This document shows, piece after piece, positions 13,538 through 21,375 of a stretch of DNA of 22,668 bases (its first letter is position 1; every line of letters starts with the position of its first letter). This DNA comes from Alphaproteobacteria bacterium (lineage in GTDB: Bacteria; Pseudomonadota; Alphaproteobacteria; Micropepsales; Micropepsaceae). A program made the translations under genes and the position numbers. The notes below the pieces were generated by a model that ran no database searches, was not told where the DNA came from, and saw only the letters and a list, made by a program, of their open reading frames with translations. Where the stretch lies: the NCBI GenBank assembly GCA_017307315.1, contig JAFKFF010000220.1:1922-24589 (forward strand), in the 5' to 3' direction.

Positions 13538-16500
13538 GTGCAGAATGAAGAGGCAGAAAGCGGTCCGCGGCAGGCGGATCGGATTGGAAGGCTCCTTCCC
13601 CATTTCCCCGTGCGGAGATGGCTCTGGGCCGCGGCCGGGCTTGTGGCGCTTTTTTGCGTCTATCTGGCGGCGGGTTATTGGCTCGCGCCCGGCCTGATCC
13701 GCTCGCAGGCGACGAACTGGGTCCAGACCAATCTGGGCAAGCCGGTTGCGATCGGCGAGATCAAATTCGATCCCCTGCGCTTCACGCTCGACATCGGCGA
13801 TCTGGCGATCCCGGATCGCCGCGATCCGCTGGTCGCGGTCGGCCATCTGCATGTGGGCTTCTCCATCCTGTCTTTGTTTCAGTCGGCCTATCGCTTCAAG
13901 GATGTCCGCATCGACCGGCCGTTCCTGCACACGGTGATGCGGCCGGACGGCTCGCTGAATCTGGTCGAACTGGTGCCGCGCACCAAATCGGAAGGACCGG
14001 CTCCCGCGGTCCGCATCGATGCATTCACGGTCGATCAGGGCCGGATCGTCTATGCCGACCACAGCCGCGCCTTGCGGCCCGAAAAGACACTTTCGCCCAT
14101 CACGTTCACGCTCAAGGATTTCCAGACCAACAGCGCGGAGGGCGGCGTTTTTTCCTTCGAGGCCAAGAGCGAGCGTGGCGAAAGCTTCCGCTGGAGCGGC
14201 ACCTTGTCCATCGCGCCGGTCGCCTCGCGGGGCAAGCTCTCGATCGCCAATCTTCTGGCCGACTCGGTGCAGAAATTCCTGGGCGACGAATTGCCGGTGG
14301 TGTTGAAGGCGGGCACCGCCGGGTTCGATGTTACCTACAATTTCGCATACGGGCCGGACGGGGCGCGGATGGAGGCGGCGGTGCCCCAGCTTTCGCTGTC
14401 GGGCATCGCGTTCGATGGCAAGCCGAGCCTTTTCCGCGGCTCGGTCGCATTCGACCGCCTGTCCGGGACTATCAGCCGCATCGCCTTTTCCGGCGCAAAC
14501 GGCGCGGCGCCGAAATTCGCTTTGACCCTGCCGGGGCTGGAGATTCAAGGCGCCCATGTTTCGCCGCTCTCGGGCGCACAGGGCCGCACCATCGCGCTCG
14601 CGGCGGGCAAACTTCAGGACGTCCGGTTCGACTATGCCGCGCGCACGATCGCGCTGGGCGGCATCAGCCTGGATGGCGCCGAACTGCCCTTGAGCCGGGC
14701 GCGCGATGGCAGCCTCAGTCTGATGGCGCTGATGCCGGAAAAAACGGCGGCGCCGGAAACGCCTCCGCCGGGACCTGCTCCTCCCGCCCAGCCCTGGGCC
14801 TTGCGGCTCGACAGTTTCGCGCTCAACGCCGCCACGCTCCGTTTCGAGGATCGCGCCGTGTCTCCCACGGCGCGGTTCACTCTCACGCCCATCAATGTTT
14901 CCGCTTCCGGGCTGAGCAACGACCTGAACCAGCCGGTATTCTTGCGTTTCTCAACGCGGATCGACAGGCGGGCAGCCCTGGAAGGCGAGGGGACCGTGGT
15001 TCCCGCCGGCAACAAGGCCGACCTTACCTTTAAACTTTCGGGTCTGCCGTTGGGCGCTTTCGTCGCCTATCTGCCGCGCATTCCGGACCTGGAGTTGAAA
15101 TCCGGCGCCCTGGGCGCGCCGGGAACCCTTCACGCCGAAGGCGGCGACATCACGCGGTTGCGCTTCAAGGGACGGGCCGCCGTCGACGGTTTCGATCTTT
15201 ATGAGAAGACCGCCAACACGTCTCTTGTCGCGTGGCGGGCGCTCAATCTTGACGGCATCGATTATGGCGCAAGCCGTCTTGCCATCAGCCGCGCCAGCCT
15301 GAGCCGCCCGCTGGGCCGCCTGGCCGTGCTGCCGGATCGCACCTTCAATTACATGAAGTTCCTGCCCCAGCCTGCCGCGGAGACGCCCGCGGATGGCGCG
15401 GCTGCCGCGCCCGCTGCCGCCAAGCCGCCGGCGGCGCGCAAATCCGCGCCCGCGATGACATTCGCCCTGAAGCGCCTGGACGTCGACGACGGCACGATGA
15501 GTTTCGCGGATTATTCGATGGACCCCAATTTCGAGGCCCGCATCGACGCGCTCAAAGGCGCGATCACGAATATTTCCAGCCGGCCGGGCGAGATCGCGAC
15601 CCTCGATTTCACCGGCCAGGTGATCGACCGCTTCTCGCCTGTCACCATCAAGGGATCGATGGATCCCTTCGGCTACGATCAGCAGACCGCGCTTCAACTG
15701 GCGTTCCACAATATCGAATTGCCGGTCTTCAACCCCTATTCCGGGCGCTACGCCGGCTACGCCATCGCCAAGGGCAAGCTTTCGACGGAATTGACCTATC
15801 ATATCGATCACCGTGCCCTGAAGGCGGACCATCATGTCGTGATCGATCAACTGGAATGGGGTCAGGCCACCGACAGCAAGGAGAAAGTGCCTCTGCCTGT
15901 CAGGCTGGCGACCGCGTTGCTGAAGGACAGGAACGGCGTCATCGATCTCAACCTGCCGGTAGTCGGGTCGCTGGACGATCCGAAATTCCGGATCTGGCCC
16001 ATCGTCTGGCAGATCATCGGAAACGTGATTGAAAAAGCGGTCACCGCCCCCTTCACCTTGATCGGCTCTTTGTTCGCGGGCGCGGAGAAGGCGCAGTTCG
16101 TCGATTTCACGCCCGGCGCGTCGGCCCTGCCGCCGGGATCGGCGGAGGCGCTGGGCGCTTTCGCCAAGGCGCTGGTGGAACGGCCGGCGATCAACCTCGA
16201 TATTCCGGCCGGGCCCGCGATCGCGGCCGATGCCACCGGCATTGCCGACAACAGGATCGATGCGGCGCTGATGGAAAAAGAAACCCGCAAGGGCGCGCCG
16301 GCCGACATCGCGACCCTGTCGCTGGACGACCGGCACGACCGTCTGGAGGATCTTTACAGCGCCAAGCTGGGCAAGGATCCGGAGTTTCCCGAATTCCCTC
16401 CCGAGGCGCTGAAGGCGGGCGCGAACGCCACACCCAAGCGGGACGAGGACGACCAGCAGACCTTCCTGGAGGTGGAATGGATGCGCACGCAGCTGCGCCC

Positions 16501-16675
16501 CGCTTTCGCGCCGTCGCAGGCCGAACTGGCGGCATTGGGTCTGGCGCGGGCGACGGCGGTGCGCGATGCCCTACTTGCCGGCCAGGGGATCGATCCGGGC
16601 CGGGTCTTCCTCGCGACGGCCTTGACGGCGACCGCGACCGATGGGCATTCCCGCCTGGAGTTGAAGCTGAAATAG
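13538..16675 (+). CDS. DUF748 / AsmA-like envelope protein
   Basis: This protein has about 1045 residues and belongs to the DUF748 group, related to AsmA/TamB-type repeating beta-groove proteins. A basic N-terminus precedes one transmembrane helix (LWAAAGLVALFCVYLAAGYW), so most of the protein is periplasmic. Three repeats with a shared pattern are visible: AVRIDAFTVDQGRIVYADHS, WALRLDSFALNAATLRFEDR and TFALKRLDVDDGTMSFADYS. The last two are preceded by Ala/Pro-rich linkers. The C-terminus (VDFTPGASALPPGSAEALGAFAKAL) has the OmpA-like look typical of the group. The start is uncertain: GTG 13538 is my choice, GTG 13610 and TTG 13442 are alternatives, and none has a good ribosome binding site. 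A role in envelope lipid traffic is inferred from relatives only. Confidence 0.87.
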   Translation: MQNEEAESGPRQADRIGRLLPHFPVRRWLWAAAGLVALFCVYLAAGYWLAPGLIRSQATNWVQTNLGKPVAIGEIKFDPLRFTLDIGDLAIPDRRDPLVAVGHLHVGFSILSLFQSAYRFKDVRIDRPFLHTVMRPDGSLNLVELVPRTKSEGPAPAVRIDAFTVDQGRIVYADHSRALRPEKTLSPITFTLKDFQTNSAEGGVFSFEAKSERGESFRWSGTLSIAPVASRGKLSIANLLADSVQKFLGDELPVVLKAGTAGFDVTYNFAYGPDGARMEAAVPQLSLSGIAFDGKPSLFRGSVAFDRLSGTISRIAFSGANGAAPKFALTLPGLEIQGAHVSPLSGAQGRTIALAAGKLQDVRFDYAARTIALGGISLDGAELPLSRARDGSLSLMALMPEKTAAPETPPPGPAPPAQPWALRLDSFALNAATLRFEDRAVSPTARFTLTPINVSASGLSNDLNQPVFLRFSTRIDRRAALEGEGTVVPAGNKADLTFKLSGLPLGAFVAYLPRIPDLELKSGALGAPGTLHAEGGDITRLRFKGRAAVDGFDLYEKTANTSLVAWRALNLDGIDYGASRLAISRASLSRPLGRLAVLPDRTFNYMKFLPQPAAETPADGAAAAPAAAKPPAARKSAPAMTFALKRLDVDDGTMSFADYSMDPNFEARIDALKGAITNISSRPGEIATLDFTGQVIDRFSPVTIKGSMDPFGYDQQTALQLAFHNIELPVFNPYSGRYAGYAIAKGKLSTELTYHIDHRALKADHHVVIDQLEWGQATDSKEKVPLPVRLATALLKDRNGVIDLNLPVVGSLDDPKFRIWPIVWQIIGNVIEKAVTAPFTLIGSLFAGAEKAQFVDFTPGASALPPGSAEALGAFAKALVERPAINLDIPAGPAIAADATGIADNRIDAALMEKETRKGAPADIATLSLDDRHDRLEDLYSAKLGKDPEFPEFPPEALKAGANATPKRDEDDQQTFLEVEWMRTQLRPAFAPSQAELAALGLARATAVRDALLAGQGIDPGRVFLATALTATATDGHSRLELKLK

Positions 16676-16679
16676 GCGC

Positions 16680-17822
16680 ATGACCGATCTGGCGCATTTC
16701 CGCACTTTGCCTTTCGATACCGATAAGATTCTGGCGCGCCTCAGGCGTTGGGTGGAATGCGAAAGCCCCAGCTACGAGGCCGCCGCGGTCGGCCGCATGG
16801 CGGATATCGCGGCGGGCGAAATCGCGGCGCTGGGCGCGGACGTGACCCGCATTCCAGGCCGGCAGGGCTATGGCGATTGCGTGCGCGCGCGGCTGGCCGA
16901 ACCGGACACCGGCGAGGGCGGCATTCTTTTCATCGGCCATCTCGATACCGTGCACCCGTTGGGCACGTTGGAAGAACTGCCCTGGCGGCAAAGCGAAGGC
17001 CGCTGCTTCGGGCCCGGCATCCTGGACATGAAGGGCGGCATCGTCATCGCCCTGGAGGCGCTGGCGGCGCTCAAGCAGGCCGATATCGAACGCCGCCTGC
17101 CCGTCACCATCCTGCTCAACTCGGACGAGGAAGTCGGCAGTCCCAGCACCCGCGAATGGGTCGAGGCGGAAGCCGCCCGGCATCGTTATGTCCTGATCGC
17201 CGAGCCGGCGCGGCGCAGCGGCGCCGTGGTGGTGGGCCGTCATGCCGTGTCGCGTTTCAAGCTGGTCACGCGGGGACGGCCCAGCCATGCCGGCCTGCGC
17301 TTGAACGAAGGCCGATCCGCCATTCAGGAGATGGCCCACCAGATCATCGCCATCGACCGGTTGAGCCAGCCGGACTGCACCTTCTCCACCGGCGTGGTGC
17401 ATGGCGGCAAATGGGTCAACTGCGTCGCCCGCGAATGCGAAGCCGAACTGCTTTCGGTCTCCACCAGCGAAACGGCACAGGCGCGCGGGCTGAAGACCCT
17501 GCGGGATCTGCGGCCCTCTGCGCCTGGTACGGAAGTCGAAATTACGCCCGGCGCGGTGCGTCCCTTCTGGCACGCCAGCGCCGGCGACCGCGCGCTGCAC
17601 GAAACGGCGGCACGGATCGCGGCGGCTTTGGGGTTCGCGCTTCCCGGCGAATCCTCCGGCGGAGGCTCGGACGGAAATTTCACCGGCGCGTTGGGCGTGC
17701 CCACCTTGGATGCCCTGGGGCCGCGGGGCGATTTTCCACACACTCTGGAAGAGCATATCGTGATCGACAGCCTGGCGGAGCGGGCGCGGCTGCTGGCGGG
17801 ATTGTTCGCGACCCTGCGTTAG
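16680..17822 (+). CDS. M20 family metallopeptidase, carboxypeptidase G2-like
   Basis: This 380-residue zinc peptidase should remove a C-terminal amino acid, perhaps glutamate, from an acyl- or peptide-linked substrate. The di-zinc site is complete: His87 in GHLDTVHP, Asp116 in ILDMKGG, Glu150/Glu151 in SDEEVGS, Glu175 in IAEPAR and His354 in FPHTLEEH. Their spacing matches carboxypeptidase G2, offset by 25 residues for the first four. The dimerisation domain lies around residues 185-290. No signal peptide is seen, so it should be cytoplasmic. It starts four bases after the DUF748 stop and is probably cotranscribed with it, though no functional link is obvious. Kynurenine genes follow 147 bases later. 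Confidence 0.92.
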   Translation: MTDLAHFRTLPFDTDKILARLRRWVECESPSYEAAAVGRMADIAAGEIAALGADVTRIPGRQGYGDCVRARLAEPDTGEGGILFIGHLDTVHPLGTLEELPWRQSEGRCFGPGILDMKGGIVIALEALAALKQADIERRLPVTILLNSDEEVGSPSTREWVEAEAARHRYVLIAEPARRSGAVVVGRHAVSRFKLVTRGRPSHAGLRLNEGRSAIQEMAHQIIAIDRLSQPDCTFSTGVVHGGKWVNCVARECEAELLSVSTSETAQARGLKTLRDLRPSAPGTEVEITPGAVRPFWHASAGDRALHETAARIAAALGFALPGESSGGGSDGNFTGALGVPTLDALGPRGDFPHTLEEHIVIDSLAERARLLAGLFATLR

Positions 17823-17903
17823 GGGCGATGCGCCAAGAGGGACCGCACACGGCGGTGCGCAGCAGCCCCGGGGAATTCTCAAGGGAGGGTTGCGCGGCCC
17901 TTC

Positions 17904-17954
17904 TTTGCTGGACGGGCAAACCGGCTTTGGGATAAAGCCGGACGGGTTTCACCC
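17904..17954 (+). other. Three tandem small hairpins before the MFS gene
   Basis: Three stems follow each other: TTTGC/GCAAA (17904-17920), CCGGCTTT/AAAGCCGG (17921-17941, five-base loop) and GGGT/ACCC (17944-17954). They fill the leader just before the MFS gene, whose own ribosome binding site is weak. This could be a terminator for the peptidase gene, an attenuator or a structured leader. I cannot match it to a known riboswitch class. Confidence 0.4.
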
Positions 17955-17969
17955 TTCGCAGGCTGTAAA

Positions 17970-19223
17970 ATGACCGGCATATCCGCCAATCCGGAAAAGG
18001 CGCAGATTCGCAACAATATCGCCCGCTTCGCCATCGCGCAGGCTTTCGGCAGCGCCAACTCCGTCATCGTCTATGCCACCGGCGCCATCGTGGGCGACAT
18101 GCTGGCACCCAACAAGGCGCTGGCGACCTTCCCGATCTCGGTCTTCGTGGTCGGTATGGCGGCCTGCACCCTGCCCATGGGTGCGATCGCGCGCCGTTAC
18201 GGCCGCCAGGCCGCTTTCCGTGCCGGGACGGGCGCAGGGCTCATGTCAGGCCTGCTGTCGGCGCTGGCGGTCCTTCTGGGTTCTTTCTGGCTGTTCTCGG
18301 CGGCAACCTTCTTGGGGGGCGCCTATGCCGCCGCCGTCCTGTCTTTCCGATTCGCCGCCGCCGATTGCGTGCCGCAAGAGAACCGCGCCCGCGCGCTGTC
18401 CTTCGTGATGATCGGCGGGGTCTTTGCCGGCGTTCTGGGGCCGCAGATCGTCACCCACACCATGAAGCTGCTGCCGCCCTATCTCTTCCTTGCGAGCTAT
18501 CTGGCGCAGGCGGGGCTGGCGGTGATCTGCGGCTTGATCCTGTCGGGCATCAAGCTGCCGCCCATGGCCGAGGAGCGTACGGGCGGCCGCCCGCTTCTGG
18601 AAATCGTGCGCCAGCGCAAATTCCTCGCCGCCATCATCTGCGGCGTGATCAGCTATCTATTGATGAACTTCATCATGACCGCCGCGCCGCTGGCGATGAA
18701 GATCTGTGGCCTGTCACTGAACTCTTCGAATCTCGGGTTGGAATGGCATGTCATCGCCATGTACGCGCCCAGCCTTTTCACCGGCAGCCTGATCGCACGC
18801 TTCGGGGCGGGCCGCATGGTGCTGGTGGGCCTGGCGCTCACCGCCGCTTCGCTGGCGACCGGCATTTCCGGCATCACCCAGGCGCATTTCTGGACGGTGC
18901 TGATCCTTCTGGGCCTGGGCTGGAATTTCGCCTTCCTGGGCGCATCGTCCCTGGTGCTGGAATGCCATCGCCCGGAAGAGCGCACGCGGGTCCAGGCCTT
19001 CGATGACTTCGTCGTGTTCGGTTTCGTGGCCGTCGGCTCCTTCATTTCCGGCGGCCTTCTGGAAAGCTATGGCTGGACCATCGTGTGCTGGGTGGCGTTG
19101 CCGCCGCTGGTCATCGCGGCGGTCTCGCTGGGCGCCACCGGCGCCTTCCGCAAGAAGGTCCAGGATCATCTGGAAGCGCTGGACCCGCTGATCGTGGACG
19201 CCGTACCGTCGGAGCAGAAATAG
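17970..19223 (+). CDS. MFS transporter
   Basis: This 417-residue transporter shows about twelve hydrophobic segments and the major-facilitator loop AIARRYGRQAAFRAG after the second helix, with a long central loop near ERTGGRPLLEIVRQRK. The second half has a matching loop RFGAGRMVLVG. A cytoplasmic tail ends the protein. It is the first gene of a run with kynurenine formamidase, an amino acid permease and kynureninase. By position it may move an aromatic compound such as kynurenine or anthranilate, in or out. The direction and substrate are not readable. The ATG has only a weak AGG upstream, and the leader contains tandem hairpins. Confidence 0.9.
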   Translation: MTGISANPEKAQIRNNIARFAIAQAFGSANSVIVYATGAIVGDMLAPNKALATFPISVFVVGMAACTLPMGAIARRYGRQAAFRAGTGAGLMSGLLSALAVLLGSFWLFSAATFLGGAYAAAVLSFRFAAADCVPQENRARALSFVMIGGVFAGVLGPQIVTHTMKLLPPYLFLASYLAQAGLAVICGLILSGIKLPPMAEERTGGRPLLEIVRQRKFLAAIICGVISYLLMNFIMTAAPLAMKICGLSLNSSNLGLEWHVIAMYAPSLFTGSLIARFGAGRMVLVGLALTAASLATGISGITQAHFWTVLILLGLGWNFAFLGASSLVLECHRPEERTRVQAFDDFVVFGFVAVGSFISGGLLESYGWTIVCWVALPPLVIAAVSLGATGAFRKKVQDHLEALDPLIVDAVPSEQK

Positions 19224-19244
19224 GCGGCCAATGGCATGGCCGCC
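19223..19244 (+). other. Hairpin between the MFS gene and kynB
   Basis: GGCGGCC (19223-19229) pairs with GGCCGCC (19238-19244) directly at the MFS stop codon, with a further A-T pair inside. It lacks a T-run and ends 18 bases before the kynB ATG. An RNA-processing or stability element is more likely than a terminator. Confidence 0.35.
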
Positions 19245-19262
19245 GGCATTCCGCGAGGCGGC

Positions 19263-19919
19263 ATGACCGATACCAGGAAGTTGTGGGATATTTCCCAACC
19301 CTTGCGCCCGTCGCTTCCGGTCTGGCCGGGCGACACCGCCTTCGCGATTGCGCCGAAATGGTCTTATGGCGAAAGCGACAGCCCGGTAAATGTGGCGTCG
19401 ATCACTTTGTCCGCGCATTCCGGCGCCCATGCCGACGCGCCGCTGCATTACGATCCGGCCGGCCTTTCCATCGATGCGGTTCCGCTCGATCCTTATCTCG
19501 GTCCCTGCCGGGTGGTGGATGCGCGTGGGGCCGGTGACGCCATCGCCGCGGATCTGGTGGAGGCGCATTGGAGCTCCGGCGTCACGCGGATGCTGTTCCG
19601 CACCTTCGACCATTTTCCTTTGGGCCGGTGGCCTTCGGCGTTCACCGCCGTCAGCGCCGAGGCGATCCGGATCCTTGCCGCGCGCGGCGTGATCCTGGTG
19701 GGTCTCGATTCGCCGTCGCTCGATCCGCAAGCTTCCAAGACCATGGATGCGCACCGGGCGGTGCCGTCCGCGATGCGCATCCTGGAGGGGCTTGTGCTGG
19801 ATCACGTGCCGCCGGGCGATTACGAGCTGATCGCGCTGCCCTTGCCGCTGGCGGGCCTGGATGCCTCGCCCGTGCGCGCCATCCTGCGGGAGCTTCCGGT
19901 CGCCCGCGCGGGCGGCTAG
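19263..19919 (+). CDS. kynB: Kynurenine formamidase (arylformamidase)
   Basis: This 218-residue cyclase-family metal hydrolase converts N-formyl-L-kynurenine to L-kynurenine and formate in the cytoplasm. The N-terminus DISQPLRPSLPVWPGDTAF is typical of KynB. The metal site is HSGAHADAPLH with His52, His56, Asp58 and His62, in the HxGxHxDxPxH layout. The C-terminal half carries LVGLDSPSLDP and YELIALPLPLAGLDASPVRAIL, as in the family. The ATG at 19263 has GAGG upstream and gives the expected length. It lies between an MFS gene and an amino acid permease gene, with kynU two genes downstream, which strongly supports the assignment over other cyclase-family hydrolases. Confidence 0.94.
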   Translation: MTDTRKLWDISQPLRPSLPVWPGDTAFAIAPKWSYGESDSPVNVASITLSAHSGAHADAPLHYDPAGLSIDAVPLDPYLGPCRVVDARGAGDAIAADLVEAHWSSGVTRMLFRTFDHFPLGRWPSAFTAVSAEAIRILAARGVILVGLDSPSLDPQASKTMDAHRAVPSAMRILEGLVLDHVPPGDYELIALPLPLAGLDASPVRAILRELPVARAGG

Positions 19920-19977
19920 GCTGGCCCATCAAAGAAGCCGGAACGTCGCCGGCCGGACAGAGCAGCAGGGGGCGGAG

Positions 19978-21375
19978 ATGTCGAGCAAAGCAGCCGGAAC
20001 CGGCCTGGGCCAAGCTGCCCCATCGGGTGGATCGCTGCAGCGTGCGCTGACCGGGCGGCATCTGCAGTTCATCGCCATCGGCGGCGCCATCGGGTCGGGA
20101 CTTTTCCTGGGATCGGCGGCAGGCATCCGCAGCGCCGGACCGGCCCTCCTGGTCGCCTATATGGTGGGCGGCGCGATGATCTTCTTCATCGCCCGCGCCT
20201 TGGGCGAACTGGCCCTGGCGCATCCCAAGGCGACCACCATGGACGCCTTCGCGGAAGACTATGTCCATCCCGCTTTCGGATTTCTGGTCGGCTGGAATTA
20301 CTGGATGAGCTGGATCCTGGTGGGAATGGTCGACATCACCGCCATGGCGATTTTCGTCAAGTTCTGGTTGCCGGACTTGCCGCAATGGATTCCGGCATTG
20401 ATCAGCCTGATGGCGCTTTACGGCATCAACCTGTGCGGCGTGCGCCTGTTCGGCGAGCTGGAATTCTGGATGGCCCTGGGCAAGGTGGTGACCATCCTGG
20501 GCATGATGGTGTCCGGCATCGTGCTTCTGGTACAGGGCGTGGGGCTGGCGGGCGCGCATGCCTCGCTGGCGAACATCTGGAGCGATGGTGGCATCTTTCC
20601 GACAGGGCTTACGGGGTTCTTGGCGGCCTTGCCCATCGCCTTCTTCGCTTTCGGCGGCAGCGAGCTTGTCGGGCTGGCGGCGGCGGAAGCGAAAGACCCC
20701 GAGCGGTCCTTGCCGGGGGCCATCAACGGCGTGGTGTTCCGGATTCTGATTTTCTATATCGGCTCGCTCGCCATCATCATGGCGCTGGTGCCCTGGCGCG
20801 AGGTCACCTTGACCGAGAGCCCCTTCGTGATGGTCTTCACCAAGATCGGGCTTCCCGCCACCGCCAGCCTGATCAATCTGGTGCTGATCTCCGCGGTTCT
20901 GTCCTCCTGCAACAGCGGGCTGTTCGCCGGCGCGCGGACCTTGCAGTCGCTGGCGACCAAGCGCCACGCGCCCCAACTTCTGGCGCGCATCAACGATCGC
21001 GGCGTGCCGGTGATGGGCATCAATATCTCCGCCGCCATCATGTTTCTGGGCGTGATCCTGAATTATTATGTGCCCGGCAAGGTGATGGAATACATCATCT
21101 CGGCTTCCGCGGTGCTGCTGATGGGGACCTGGACCAGCATCATCGTCAGCCATATGGGCTTTCGCCATCGCGCGCCCAAGGACGCGCCGCGCAAATTCGC
21201 CATGCCGCTCTATCCCCTGGCGAGCTGGATCGTGCTTCTCTTCATCGCCGGCATCGCGCTGATCATGGCGACGGCCCTAGGCATGTACATCCCCATCGGT
21301 TTCGCCTTCGGCTATTATCTGCTTCTCGGCGCGATCTATGCGCTCGGCATCGGGCGGCGGGAGCCCGCGGCATGA
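19978..21375 (+). CDS. Amino acid permease, AroP/GABA-permease-like (APC superfamily)
   Basis: This 465-residue permease has about twelve transmembrane helices. It starts with LQRALTGRHLQFIAIGGAIGSGLFLGSA, the signature of the AroP/ProY/CycA group of proton-driven amino acid transporters. The central FAFGGSELVGLAAAEAKDPERSLPGAI stretch is the conserved glutamate-containing motif of the family. The ATG at 19978 has AGGGGG and GGAG upstream; a longer in-frame start would overlap kynB. It overlaps kynU by four bases (ATGA), so the two are translationally coupled. From the neighbours it probably brings in tryptophan or kynurenine. That substrate is inferred, not shown. Confidence 0.93.
   Translation: MSSKAAGTGLGQAAPSGGSLQRALTGRHLQFIAIGGAIGSGLFLGSAAGIRSAGPALLVAYMVGGAMIFFIARALGELALAHPKATTMDAFAEDYVHPAFGFLVGWNYWMSWILVGMVDITAMAIFVKFWLPDLPQWIPALISLMALYGINLCGVRLFGELEFWMALGKVVTILGMMVSGIVLLVQGVGLAGAHASLANIWSDGGIFPTGLTGFLAALPIAFFAFGGSELVGLAAAEAKDPERSLPGAINGVVFRILIFYIGSLAIIMALVPWREVTLTESPFVMVFTKIGLPATASLINLVLISAVLSSCNSGLFAGARTLQSLATKRHAPQLLARINDRGVPVMGINISAAIMFLGVILNYYVPGKVMEYIISASAVLLMGTWTSIIVSHMGFRHRAPKDAPRKFAMPLYPLASWIVLLFIAGIALIMATALGMYIPIGFAFGYYLLLGAIYALGIGRREPAA

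Noticed and set aside
17909..17946. Two GGACGGG copies suggestive of a mini-ykkC (guanidine-II) riboswitch
   Set aside because: The ACGG is not placed as the four-base loop of two matched stems, and the downstream genes are not guanidine-related.
17823..17969. Possible small gene in the 147-base interval before the MFS gene
   Set aside because: No start with a ribosome binding site and plausible protein was found; the interval is better explained by the tandem hairpins.
19861..19977. Longer N-terminus of the amino acid permease overlapping kynB
   Set aside because: The added residues are Arg/Pro-rich and unlike the family; ATG 19978 has a strong ribosome binding site and the usual N-terminal length.
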